Part shown: positions 35,484 through 44,875 of the stretch, one piece after another
Numbering within the stretch: position 1 is the stretch's first letter
How the letters are laid out: every line of letters starts with the position of its first letter
DNA from: Bog-473 sp963726135
Lineage (GTDB): Bacteria > Actinomycetota > Acidimicrobiia > Acidimicrobiales > RAAP-2
Length of the DNA: 64,000 bases
Direction of reading: 5' to 3'
Assembly (NCBI GenBank): GCA_963726135.1
Contig: CAVSBE010000008.1
Location: 1,426,001-1,490,000, forward strand
The notes under the pieces: model-generated
Told to the model about the DNA's origin: nothing
Databases searched by the model: none
What the model saw: the letters and a program-made list of their open reading frames with translations, nothing else
Program-made: the position numbers and the translations under genes

Positions 35484-37046
35484 CTACCGGCCTTTCGGCG
35501 GGGTGACCCGGCCGCCCTTCTTCTTCTTCTTGGTGCCCTTGTTGACGGTCACGGAGGGCCGGGTGGTGGTGGCGGGGGGCAGGCCTGGCATCCCCGGGGG
35601 GACCTCCGCACCGTCGCCCATGAGCTGGGAGAGCATGTCGAAATCCGCCCCGGCCGGTGGCCCGGGCTCGCCCGCGCCGGCCGCTTGCTGGGCAAACTTG
35701 CGGGCGGCCCGCCCGCTCATGTTGGACATGGAGGGCATCCCGGGGAGGTTGGGCATGTTGCCCGAGGCCACCCCCTTCATCATCTTCTGCATCTCCTTGA
35801 ACTGCTTCAGCAGCGCATTGACGTCCTGGACGGAGCTACCCGAGCCCCGGGCAACCCGGCTCCGGCGGGAACCGTCCAACAGGGCGACGTCGTTGCGCTC
35901 GGCGGGGGTCATGGAGCAGACGATGGCCTCGACCTTTGCGACCTCGCCGTCGTCGATCTGGCCTGCCGCCTGGCGCATCTCCTTGGACATTCCCGGCATC
36001 AAGCGCATGAGGCCGCCGAGCGAGCCCATCTTCTTGACCTGGCGCAATTGGGAGAGGAAGTCCTCCAGGGTGAACTGGCCCTGCATCAGGCGGCTGGCGC
36101 TCTTGGCCACCTCGTCGGAGTCCATGGTGCGCTCGGCCTGCTCAATCAGGCTCAGCACGTCGCCCATGCCCAGGATGCGGTCCGCCATGCGGTCCGGATG
36201 GAAGAGATCGAAGTCGCCGAGCCGCTCGCCGGTGCTGGCGAAGGCGATCGGCCGGCCGACCACCCCCTTGACCGAGAGCGCGGCACCACCGCGGGCGTCG
36301 CCGTCGAGCTTGGTGAGGATGACGCCGCTCAACTCGAGGGCATCGTGGAAGGCCTTGGCAGTCGCAACCGCGTCCTGGCCGATCATGGCGTCGATGACCA
36401 AGAAGGTGTAGTGGGGCTCGGTCGCGGCCGAGATGGCGCGGATCTGCTCCATCAACTCGGCGTCGATGGTGAGGCGGCCGGCCGTGTCGATGATGCAGAT
36501 GTCACGGCCCAGGCGGCGTGCCTCCTCGAGACCGGCGCGCGCGCAGGCGACGGGATCGGTGGGCTCGCTGAAGACTGTGACGCCGGCCTGCTGCCCGAGG
36601 ACCCGTAGCTGCTCGACGGCGGCCGGTCGCTGCAGGTCAGCGCCGACCAGCAGGGGGTTCCGCCCCTGCTGCTTCCACCACAGGGCGAGCTTGGCCGAAG
36701 TCGTGGTCTTGCCCGAACCCTGCAACCCGGCCATCAGCACGACGGTGGGCGGCCGCGAGGCGTACGTGAGCTTGAGCGTCTCACCGCCCAGGACACCGAT
36801 GAGCTCTTCGTGCACCGCCCTGATGACCTGCTGGCCCGGAGTCAGGCTCTTGGAGAGCGACTCGGTACTCACCCGCAGCCGGATGCCGTCGCAGAACCGG
36901 CGGGCAACGGTGAGCTCGACGTCGGCCTCGAGCAGGGCGGTGCGGATCTCGCCCAGCGCCTCGTCGAGATCGGCGTCGCTGATGCGCCCCTTGCCCCGGA
37001 GCCGGGTCGAGATCCGCTCCAGGCGATCGGAGAGGGCGTCGAACAT
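35484..37046 (-). CDS. ffh: Signal recognition particle protein Ffh (SRP54)
   Basis: 520 aa GTPase that targets nascent membrane proteins. N domain 1-95, G domain with GLQGSGKTTT at 107-116, DTAGR and TKLDGDARGG; M domain with the Met-rich FKEMQKMMKGVASGNMPNLP region. The C-terminus is longer than in E. coli, ending in a Lys-rich KGTKKKKKGGRV tail. ATG 37046. Its receptor FtsY is encoded at 39080. Divergent from the FKBP gene across a palindrome. Confidence 0.97.
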   Translation of the reverse strand: MFDALSDRLERISTRLRGKGRISDADLDEALGEIRTALLEADVELTVARRFCDGIRLRVSTESLSKSLTPGQQVIRAVHEELIGVLGGETLKLTYASRPPTVVLMAGLQGSGKTTTSAKLALWWKQQGRNPLLVGADLQRPAAVEQLRVLGQQAGVTVFSEPTDPVACARAGLEEARRLGRDICIIDTAGRLTIDAELMEQIRAISAATEPHYTFLVIDAMIGQDAVATAKAFHDALELSGVILTKLDGDARGGAALSVKGVVGRPIAFASTGERLGDFDLFHPDRMADRILGMGDVLSLIEQAERTMDSDEVAKSASRLMQGQFTLEDFLSQLRQVKKMGSLGGLMRLMPGMSKEMRQAAGQIDDGEVAKVEAIVCSMTPAERNDVALLDGSRRSRVARGSGSSVQDVNALLKQFKEMQKMMKGVASGNMPNLPGMPSMSNMSGRAARKFAQQAAGAGEPGPPAGADFDMLSQLMGDGAEVPPGMPGLPPATTTRPSVTVNKGTKKKKKGGRVTPPKGR

Positions 37047-37095
37047 GAGGTCTCAGGTTAGTGGCGCCACCCCGCCCGGCAGCGGCCGGCACGAC

Positions 37096-37137
37096 CCTTC
37101 CGAAACTATCAACGGAACTGCTTATAGTTCCGGAAGG
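37096..37137. repeat. 42-base intergenic palindrome between ffh and FKBP genes
   Basis: CCTTCCGAAACTAT (37096-37109) pairs with ATAGTTCCGGAAGG (37124-37137), 13 of 14 positions, loop 14 bases. The core CTATCAAC-N6-GCTTATAG resembles the palindromes between rsmD and recG. It occupies the divergent promoter region. Confidence 0.65.
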
Positions 37138-37234
37138 AACCGCCCCCTCGTGCCGCCCCCCGCCCCGGGCCTCTCCCCCATCACCCGCTGACCTGCCACG
37201 GCGCGGCCGCGGTCAACGACTACCGTCGCGCCCC

Positions 37235-37855
37235 GTGCCACTCCGTCGGTTCCGCCCTTGTGCCGTCGCGCTCGTGACCGGCGCCACCGCAGCGCTCGCT
37301 CTGGCCGCCTGCAGCTCCACACCGTCGAGTCCATCGAGCTCGAATACGTCGACCACGTCGAGCTCTTCGAGCTCTTCGAGCTCTTCGAACTCCGGTGCAG
37401 CCGGGCCCACCACCACCGCGCCTGGTGGTGGTGCCGCTGACGCCATCGCAACCATCCCACCCGCCGACCGCTCCCCCGCCGGAACCGCTGGAACGGCGCC
37501 GACCGTGACGGTCCCCGCGGGTGCTGCACCGACGAAGCTGGAGAGCGCCGACCTCATCATGGGCACGGGCGCGGCCGCGGCCCCGGGGCACTCCGTGACC
37601 GTCCAGTACGTGCTCGCGACCTACTCCAGCGGCAAGGTGATCCAGTCCTCGTGGACGAGCCAGCCCTTCACGTTCACCCTCGGCGCGGGACAGGTGATCC
37701 CCGGGTGGGACAAGGGCGTCGTCGGCATGAAGGTGGGTGGCCGGCGCGAGCTGATCATCCCCCCGAGCCTGGGCTACGGACAGCAGTCGCCCGGGGCCGG
37801 GATCGCGCCGAACGACACCCTCGTCTTCCTCATCGACCTGCAACAGGTCACCTGA
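37235..37855 (+). CDS. FKBP-type peptidyl-prolyl isomerase lipoprotein
   Basis: 206 aa. N-terminal signal ending in lipobox LAAC (Cys about 27), so probably anchored outside the membrane. Residues 28-52 are a Ser/Thr linker encoded by near-identical TCGAGCTCT repeats. The FKBP domain (about 105-206) has QPFTFTLGAGQVIPGWDKG, GMKVGGRRELIIPP and LGYG; several aromatic pocket residues (Trp, Tyr, Phe) are kept. Catalyses proline isomerisation in exported proteins. GTG 37235. Confidence 0.88.
   Translation: MPLRRFRPCAVALVTGATAALALAACSSTPSSPSSSNTSTTSSSSSSSSSSNSGAAGPTTTAPGGGAADAIATIPPADRSPAGTAGTAPTVTVPAGAAPTKLESADLIMGTGAAAAPGHSVTVQYVLATYSSGKVIQSSWTSQPFTFTLGAGQVIPGWDKGVVGMKVGGRRELIIPPSLGYGQQSPGAGIAPNDTLVFLIDLQQVT
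37330..37394 (+). repeat. In-frame serine-codon tandem repeat in the FKBP linker
   Basis: The 9-base unit GAGCTCTTC recurs in tandem at about 37358-37390, flanked by related TCGAGCTCG copies. It encodes the poly-Ser linker and is a likely site of length variation by slippage. Confidence 0.6.
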
Positions 37856-37872
37856 AGGGCCAGGGGTCAGGC

Positions 37873-38628
37873 ATGGAGGTCGCCGCCCACATCGACGCGC
37901 TGCGGGCGCAGGGCGAGTTGATGGCGGCAACCGTGGAGGGGTCGGAACCGGGCGCGGCCGTGCCCACCTGTCCGGAGTGGGCGGTCCGGGACCTCGTGCG
38001 GCACCTGGGCGGCGTGCACCGCTGGGCGACCGGCTATGTCGTCGAGGCGCGCAAAGAGATGGGCGGTGCCGGGTTGGACGAGCTCGTGGGCGTCGGGCCC
38101 GACGATGCGGAGCTGGCCGACTGGTTGCGCCAGGGATGCGACGCGTTGGTCGCCGCGCTGGCCGCCGCCCCGGCCGATCTGGAGTGCTGGGCATTCCTGC
38201 CCGCACCCTCGCCGCTCGCCATGTGGGCGCGCCGGCAGGCCCACGAGACAGCCATCCACCGGGTCGATGCGGAACTGGCGGCGGCCACCGCGGTCACCAC
38301 GTTCGCGGCGCCCTTCGCCGCCGACGGCGTCGACGAGCTTCTCACCTGCTTCGTGCCACGCCGCTCCACCGCGTTGCGGGCCGATGTGCCGACCGCGCTG
38401 GCCGTGCGCTGCCGCGACGCGGCTGCCGCATGGACGCTGCACCTCGACGGCGACGGCGTCACGACCACTGCGGGAGCGAACGACGACGCCGCCTGCACGA
38501 TCACCGGGACGGCGGGCGACCTCTACCTCGCGCTGTGGAACCGCGCCGGCCCGACCGCGCTGGCGATCGAGGGTGACGCGTCGGTCCTCGATCTCTTCCT
38601 TACGCGCGTCAACGTGCGCTGGAGCTGA
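37873..38628 (+). CDS. Maleylpyruvate isomerase/DinB-like family protein
   Basis: 251 aa. N-terminal four-helix DinB-like domain (CPEWAVRDLVRHLGGVHRWA; RRQAHETAIHRVD) whose His/Glu/His residues form the metal site of mycothiol-dependent maleylpyruvate isomerase; C-terminal domain with WTLHLDGDGV, ACTITGTAGDLYLALWNR. Many actinobacterial paralogues are mycothiol-dependent enzymes of unknown substrate, in keeping with mca in this window. ATG 37873, seventeen bases after the FKBP gene. Confidence 0.87.
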   Translation: MEVAAHIDALRAQGELMAATVEGSEPGAAVPTCPEWAVRDLVRHLGGVHRWATGYVVEARKEMGGAGLDELVGVGPDDAELADWLRQGCDALVAALAAAPADLECWAFLPAPSPLAMWARRQAHETAIHRVDAELAAATAVTTFAAPFAADGVDELLTCFVPRRSTALRADVPTALAVRCRDAAAAWTLHLDGDGVTTTAGANDDAACTITGTAGDLYLALWNRAGPTALAIEGDASVLDLFLTRVNVRWS

Positions 38629-38943
38629 TCAGAGCTGATCGACCGGGTCCCGGCGCCCGAAGAGCCAGTAGGCCATGGAGCCCGTCGTGTTCATCGTCAC
38701 CCACACGCGCCACAACCGCTTGGGACCACGGACCGCCGCGGTGGGCCGGCGGCGGAGGTCGCGCAGCGTGAAGGTGGCGACGACGAGGTGGACGACCAGC
38801 GCGATCGCGAGGATCTTCTTCCGCTGATCGGTCCGGCTACTGCGATCCCCGCTCCCAGCCCGAGCGGTTGTGCCGCTGCCGGCACCGAGCTCGTCGCCCG
38901 CACTGGGGTCCTCACTGCCGTTCGAGTCAGACGTCGTGCTCAT
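38629..38943 (-). CDS. Small membrane protein, PLDc_N-like
   Basis: 104 aa. Disordered Ser/Gly/Asp N-terminus, hydrophobic helix ILAIALVVHLVVATFTLRDL, then RLWRVWVTMNTTGSMAYWLFGRRD, which matches the phospholipase-D nuclease N-terminal two-helix motif (W...N..G...Y...GR). Function unknown. Its TGA abuts the opposing gene's TGA in a TGATCA palindrome. Confidence 0.7.
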   Translation of the reverse strand: MSTTSDSNGSEDPSAGDELGAGSGTTARAGSGDRSSRTDQRKKILAIALVVHLVVATFTLRDLRRRPTAAVRGPKRLWRVWVTMNTTGSMAYWLFGRRDPVDQL

Positions 38944-39079
38944 CGGGTAGGTCCCTCCGATTCCCCGGCCGGACTGCCCGGACGAGCTGCCCGGCCGGAC
39001 CGCCCGGACGAGCTGCAGGTTAGCGAGGCTCCGGGCTCGGGACCCGGCAGCGTCTCGGCCTGACGCCGGCGACCCGCGG

Positions 39080-40225
39080 TCAGTCCAATCCGAGCAGGGC
39101 GTCGACGAACTCGTCGGGATCGAAGTCGACCAGGTCGTCGGGGCCCTCGCCGAGGCCGACGAGTTTCACGGGCACGAAGAGCTCGCGCTCGACGGCGATG
39201 ACGATCCCACCTTTGGCCGTGCCGTCCAGCTTCGTGAGCACGATCCCCGTCACGTCCACCGCGTCGGCGAACTGCCGGGCCTGGGCCAGTCCGTTCTGGC
39301 CGGTCGTGGCGTCGAGGACGAGGAGCACCTCGGTCACATTGCCCGGGTCGCGGTCGGCCACCCGCCGGATCTTCTTGAGCTCCTCGACGAGATTGACCTT
39401 GGTGTGCAAACGCCCCGCCGTGTCGGCCAACACCAGGTCGTTGCCCCGCGCCGCGGCGCGCTGGACGGCGTCGAACACGATGGCGCTCGGGTCGGCGCCT
39501 TCGGCGCCTCGGACGATCTCCGTGCCGGCGCGCTCGGCCCACAAGGCGAGTTGGTCCGCGGCGGCGGCCCGAAACGTGTCGCCCGCGGCCAACAACACCG
39601 AACGGCCGTCTGCAGACTCGCGCCGGGCCAGCTTGCCGATCGTGGTCGTCTTGCCCACGCCGTTCACCCCGACGAAGAGCCAGACGTCGGGCGCGCCCTC
39701 CCTTCCCTCGAAGTGCAGGGACCGCGACCCGACGTGGCCGAGGAGCTGGCGGATAGACGTGCCGAGCGCGTCGAGCAGGTCGGTGCCGCCGCCGATCTCC
39801 TTGGCGTCGACCTTTGCCCGTAGCTCGTCGAGGAGGGCGTTCGTCGTGCCGACGCCGACGTCGGCCCGGATCAGGGCCTCCTCGAGCGACTCCCAGGTGG
39901 CCGCATCGATACGGCCCGACCGCAGGGCGCTGACCGCCCCGCTGAAGAGGCCGCGCACGCTGCCGAGGCGGCTGCGGTAGGTGGGCGGTGCGGCAGGCGC
40001 GGCCTCGGGCTCCGTCTCGATCGCCGTTGACGGCGTGGGCGCCGCGGACGGCGCTGTCGGCGCGGGCGGCGGCGGCTTCGGGGGCGGCGGCGACGGTGGG
40101 GCCGGGAGGGTCGTCGTCCCGGTGGCGCCGCGTCCCCTCCGCCGGGAGCGCGTGGCGGCGATCGTCCCGGCGGCCACGGCCAGGACGGCCACAACGATGA
40201 CGATGATGATGATCGTGCCGATCAT
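39080..40225 (-). CDS. ftsY: SRP receptor FtsY
   Basis: 381 aa GTPase docking SRP-ribosome complexes at the membrane. Unlike E. coli FtsY it begins with a true transmembrane helix (residues 3-24), as in other actinobacteria, followed by a Pro/Ala-rich linker (40-80). NG domain: GVNGVGKTTT at 186-195, GDTFRAAAADQL, DTAGRLHT, TKLDGTAKGG. ATG 40225 overlaps the stop of the small membrane protein gene (ATGA). Confidence 0.96.
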   Translation of the reverse strand: MIGTIIIIVIVVAVLAVAAGTIAATRSRRRGRGATGTTTLPAPPSPPPPKPPPPAPTAPSAAPTPSTAIETEPEAAPAAPPTYRSRLGSVRGLFSGAVSALRSGRIDAATWESLEEALIRADVGVGTTNALLDELRAKVDAKEIGGGTDLLDALGTSIRQLLGHVGSRSLHFEGREGAPDVWLFVGVNGVGKTTTIGKLARRESADGRSVLLAAGDTFRAAAADQLALWAERAGTEIVRGAEGADPSAIVFDAVQRAAARGNDLVLADTAGRLHTKVNLVEELKKIRRVADRDPGNVTEVLLVLDATTGQNGLAQARQFADAVDVTGIVLTKLDGTAKGGIVIAVERELFVPVKLVGLGEGPDDLVDFDPDEFVDALLGLD

Positions 40226-40428
40226 GGGTCCAAGGCTCCGGCCTCCCCCTCGGCCATCGCGTGACCACGGGTCGCCTCATAGGCCTCGGTGGCCAGGTCG
40301 TCAGGGTCCTCGCGTTGTGTCTCGTCGTACGCATGGGTGCGCCGGCGCGTGCGGGTGACAGCCGCCAGCCCGGCCACGATGCACAGCAGGGCCACTCCGG
40401 CGAAGACGTAGGCGAGGGTTCCGGTCAC
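40222..40428 (-). CDS. Small single-pass membrane protein between smc and ftsY
   Basis: 68 aa. Helix YVFAGVALLCIVAGLAAVT then a basic RTRRRTHAYDE stretch and an acidic tail. No family recognised. Overlaps smc upstream (GTGA) and ftsY downstream (ATGA) by four bases each, so it is firmly embedded in the operon and probably real. Confidence 0.72.
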   Translation of the reverse strand: MTGTLAYVFAGVALLCIVAGLAAVTRTRRRTHAYDETQREDPDDLATEAYEATRGHAMAEGEAGALDP

Positions 40429-43400
40429 GCCGGCTCCTTCTCCTTCTCCACCCTCTGGCTGACCACCTGTGACGAGCCGCCCGGTGCCATGGTCACGCCG
40501 TAGAGCGCGTCGCCCGTCTCCATGGTCCGCTTCTGGTGGCTCACGATGAGCAGTTGTGCCTCGTCGCGGAACTCGCGCACGAGGGCCAGGAAGCGGCTGA
40601 GATTCACGTCGTCGAGCGCTGCCTCGACCTCGTCCATCATGTAGAAGGGAGAGGGCCGGCTGCGGAACACCGCGAAGAGGAAGGCTAACGCGGCCATGGA
40701 GCGTTCGCCTCCCGAGAGCAGCGACACCCGCCGGACGTTGCGGCCAGCGGGACGCACCTCGATCTCGACGCCGGTGTTGAGGAGGTCGTCGGGCTCCAGC
40801 AGGACCAGCCGGCCCGTGCCGCCCGGGAAGAGCATCGCGATCAGCGCGGAGAAGTGCTCGTTGACGTCGGCCGCTGCGGCGGCGAATGACGTCATGATCT
40901 CGTGATCGAGCGTGCGCACGACCTCGTGGAGCTCGCGGCGCGCGCCGCGCACGTCGTCGACCTGTGCCTCGAGCTCCTTGTGGCGCTCCTCGAGGACCGA
41001 GAGCTCCTCGAGCGCGAGGGGGTTCACCGGGCCGAGCGCGGCGAGTTTGCGCTCGAGCTCCTCGGCGTGTTGGACCAACGTCGTGCCCTCGGGTGCCTCA
41101 GGCTCGGGCAGGCCGGCCAATTCGTCGGGGACCGCGCCGAGATCGCGCGCGATGTGCTCGTGCAGTGCCTCGGTGCGCAGGCCGACCTCGTTCGCCTCGA
41201 GGTCGAGCGCGCGTGTGCGGTTGCGCACCGCATCGAGGCGATGCTCGGTCGTCTGGCGGTCCTGGCGCAGCTGCTCCAGGCGCTCACCGCCGGCCCGCAC
41301 GGCGTCGACCTGGTCCTGATAGTCGTGGCGCAACGATGCGAAGATGCCGTCGAGCCGCTCGTGCTCCCGGGCGACGAGGGCTTCCAGGCGGGCCAGTGCG
41401 GTGCCCTCGGACTCCAGCCGGCGCCGGCGCGTAGCCGCCGTCGCGCGCTCCTCGGCGTGGCCCAGCAGGCGCCGCTCGACCTCGGCCTGGCGCTCGGCCA
41501 GGACGCGGCGCCGCTCGGCGATGCCCGCCACGCGCACCTCGAGCTCCTGCCGACGCCGGGCCACCTCGGTCCGGCGGTCCCCGAGCGCCTGCCACGCCTC
41601 CAGCGCCTCCTCGAGCTCGGGGAGCGACCCCGCCAGCTGCGCCTGCTCGGCCGTGACGTCGGCCAGCCGCTGTTGCGCCGCGGCCACCGCGGCGCGCGCG
41701 CGTCGTCGAGCTCGCCGGCCAGCCGCCGCTGCTCCTCGGCGGCCCGCTCGCGATCACGGCGTCCCGCCTCGCAGGCCGACGCGTGGCGGTCGGCCGCCCG
41801 TTCGGCCCCGGCCCGGGCGTCGCGGGCCCGGGACAGCGCGATGCGGGCCTCGGTGAGGTGCGCCCGCGCCAGCTCGGCGGCGGCCGCGGCCTCCTCCGCC
41901 CGGCGCCGGGCCTCATCGACGGCGGCGGCGGTGACGACGCCGGTGCCCGAGCGCACGCGCCATCCCGTTGCGGCGAAGCGGTCGCCCTCGGGCGTGACCA
42001 CGACGAGGTCGTCGCGGGCCAGCGAGAGGTCGATGGCTTCCTCCCAACCGTCGACGCGCACCGCCCGGCCCACGAGCGAGTCGAGGACCGACTCGGCGAC
42101 CGCCCCGCCGTGGCGCGCCCGGACGTGGCCCCTGACCGGGTCCGCGCTGCTGCCCGGCGGGAGCGCCGCGGCGGCGGAAGCGGCGGACGCGGTGGACGCA
42201 GACCCGGGCTGTCGTGGCGCCAGGACCGCCCCGGTGACGCCCCGCTCCCGCAGGGTTGTCAGCGCGGCCTGGGCGGAGCGCCGGCCGTCGACGACCACGG
42301 CGGCGACACCGGCGCCCGCCGCCGCCTCGAAGGCGGCGTCCCAGCCCTCGTCGATCTCGACCAGGTCGACGAGCGAGCCCACCACCCCGTCGACCTCCCG
42401 CAGCAGCTCGCGCCCGCCCGCGCCCTGCAGGTCGGACAGCGCGCGCTCCAACGCCTCGGCCCGGGCCGCCGTCCGGTGGCGCGCCTGCTCGGCCTGGTCC
42501 GCCGCCACCTGGGCCTCCTCCGCGCCGTGCGCGATCGCCTCCAGCTCGGAGCTGCGCGCGGCGAGATCGGCCTCGAGTCCCGCGGTGGCCTCGTCGGTCT
42601 CGACCGCCGCCTGCTCGAGCAGGTCGGCCCGCACGGCGGCGCCCGCGACGCGTTGCTCGAGCGAGCCGACCCGCGACCCGAGCGCATCGAGGTCCTGCTG
42701 CTCTCGCCCGGCCGAGCGGGCCATCAGGTCCGTGCGGGCGCGCACCCGGGCGAGCGCCTGGTCGGGCTCGTCGTCGCCCAGGACCGCCGACCACCGCTCC
42801 CGCAGTCCCCGCACCTCCCCGTCGAGTGCCTCCAGCGCCGCCGTCAGGTCCGTGCGTTCGGGCGCGAAGCCCGCCGCCTCCTCGGCCTCGGCCACCGCCA
42901 GCTCACTGGCCAGCCGCGCCGCCTCGGCCTCGAGGGTCGAGACCACGTCGACGTCGGCGTTGGCGTCGAGCGCGGCCACCACGCCGCGGCCGCGCTCGCG
43001 CAGCACCCCCGAGAGCCCCCGGGCCCGCTCCACCAGGCCCTGCACCCGGCCCAGGGCATTCGCCAGGTCCTCCTCGCGACGCGACGACAGCTCGGCCGTG
43101 GTGGAGGTGGCCTCCGCGTCGAGCTGCTCGAGAGCCACGTGCAGCTCGCCCTCCTCGTCCCGGCACACGGCCAGGTTCTGCGCCGCGGCACGCCGGCGCG
43201 CCGTGAGGTCGGCCAGCTCTGTGCCGGCGAGGTAGCGGCGCACCGCGAGCAGCTCGGTGGCCACGGTGTCGTGCGAGCGGGCGGCGGCGGCCTGGCGCTC
43301 GAGCGGGCGGATCTGGCGGCGCACCTCGCGCACCAGGTCGCCGAGGCGCTCGAGGTTCTCGGCCGTGGCGCCCAGGCGGCGCTCGGCCCGCTCGCGGCGG

Positions 43401-43915
43401 CGGCGGTGCTTCAACACGCCGGCCGCTTCCTCAATGATCGCCCGCCGGTCCTCTGGTCGGGCGTTGAGCACGGTGTCGAGCTGCCCCTGCCCGATGATCA
43501 TGTGCTGTTGGCGGCCCACGCCCGAGTCGCTCAGCAGCTCCTGGATGTCGAGGAGCCGGCACGGCGCACCGTTGATCGCGTACTCGCTGTCACCGGAGCG
43601 GAAGAGCGTGCGGGTGATGGTGACCTCGGACAGGTCGATCGGGAGCTTGCCCGACGAGTTGTCGATGGTCAGCGACACCTCGGCGCGCCCGAGCTGGGGC
43701 CGCGACGAGGTCCCGGCGAAAATGACGTCCTCCATCTTCGCCGAGCGCAGCGAGCGCGGCCCCTGGGCGCCGAGGACCCAGGTCACGGCGTCGACCACGT
43801 TGGACTTGCCGCTGCCGTTGGGCCCGACGACGACCGTGATGCCCGGCTCGAACTCCAACACGGTCGGGTCCGCGAAGGACTTGAAGCCCTTCATGGAGAG
43901 CGACTTCAGGAACAT
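40425..43915 (-). CDS. smc: Chromosome segregation ATPase SMC, frameshifted in a GC repeat
   Basis: About 1162 aa after repair. Walker A GPNGSGKSN at 31-39, long coiled coil, hinge around the middle (VVGSLVDLVEIDEGWDAAFE, VVVDGRRSAQAAL), second coil, and C-terminal LLSGGERSMAALAFLFAVF signature with Walker B FYMMDEVEAALDD. The frame changes at the alternating GC tract at 41691-41702: losing one GC pair (or adding one base) joins ELDDARA to AVAAAQQRLADV. Condensin core; ScpA/ScpB are not in the window. ATG 43915. Confidence 0.93.
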
Positions 43916-43975
43916 CGGGGCGACCCTATCGGGTGCCTAGGCGTCGGTGGTGACTCGACGCCGCGGGCGCGACGC

Positions 43976-44875
43976 CTACACCTGGCAGTGGTCGCAGAAG
44001 AATGTCGAGCGACCCCCGGACTTCACCCGGACGATCAGGTTGCGGCAGCGCCGGCAGGCCTGGCCCTCGCGGTCGTACACCTGGTGCGAGCCTTGGAAGG
44101 TCCCGATCTCGCCGAAGAGGTCGCGGTACTGCTCGTCGGCCAGAGAGGAGCCCCGGTGCTTGATCGCATCCGCCAGCGTCTCGACGATGGCCCGGTACAA
44201 GCGCCGCACCTCGGTGGCCGTCAAGGAGTCGGCCGCCCGGTCGTAGCGCAGCCCGGCCTGGTACAGCATCTCGTCGGAGTACAGGTTCCCGATGCCCGCC
44301 GCGAAGCTCTGGTCCATGAGCAGGGACTTGATCCCGCCGTGGTGCTGGTGCAGGAGGGCGCCGAAGCGGTCCCAGCTCATAAGGTCCTCAATGGGGTCGA
44401 ACCCGAGGTGGGCCAGCTCGGGGACCGCCTTGCGGATGGCCGTGCCGTCGCCGCCCGCGGTCCCCGAGACGGGGCTGAGCGGCGTGCCGTCCGCCTTGAG
44501 CGGCGGTGTGGAGACGAACAGCTCGCCGAAGGTGCGGGGGTCGACGTAGCGCAGCTCGCCGCCCTGGGTGAAGGTGATGACGACGTGGGTGTGCTTGGGC
44601 TTGGGGTCCTTGGGCGACTTGACCCGCAGCAGCTGGCCGCTCATGCCGAGATGCACCACCAGCGTGTCGCCGCTGTCGAGCGTGAGCAGCAGGTACTTGC
44701 CCAGCCGCCCGACGTTCTTGATGCTGTGCCCCTCGAGCAGCGCTCGAAAGTGCTTGGCCGAGGGGTGCCGGCGCACGGAGCGCCCGTTGGCGACCGACAC
44801 GGCCTTGATCTTGCGGCCGACCACCTCGCGCGCCAAGTCCTGGCGCAGGGTCTCGACCTCGGGTAATTCAGGCAC
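43976..44875 (-). CDS. mutM: Formamidopyrimidine-DNA glycosylase
   Basis: 299 aa base-excision enzyme removing 8-oxoguanine. Catalytic Pro2-Glu3 in PELPEVETLR, helix-two-turn-helix GIGNLYSDEMLYQAGL, and C-terminal zinc finger CRRC...CDHC (about 274-297). GTG 44875 overlaps the rnc stop by eight bases. A 20-residue insert near 135-150 (TPPLKADGTPLSPVSGTAGG) is longer than in E. coli. Confidence 0.95.
   Translation of the reverse strand: MPELPEVETLRQDLAREVVGRKIKAVSVANGRSVRRHPSAKHFRALLEGHSIKNVGRLGKYLLLTLDSGDTLVVHLGMSGQLLRVKSPKDPKPKHTHVVITFTQGGELRYVDPRTFGELFVSTPPLKADGTPLSPVSGTAGGDGTAIRKAVPELAHLGFDPIEDLMSWDRFGALLHQHHGGIKSLLMDQSFAAGIGNLYSDEMLYQAGLRYDRAADSLTATEVRRLYRAIVETLADAIKHRGSSLADEQYRDLFGEIGTFQGSHQVYDREGQACRRCRNLIVRVKSGGRSTFFCDHCQV

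Noticed and set aside
40902..44866. Two very long plus-strand open frames (777 and 1027 codons) opposite smc and mutM
   Set aside because: Composition typical of antisense shadows; the minus strand encodes recognisable SMC and MutM throughout.
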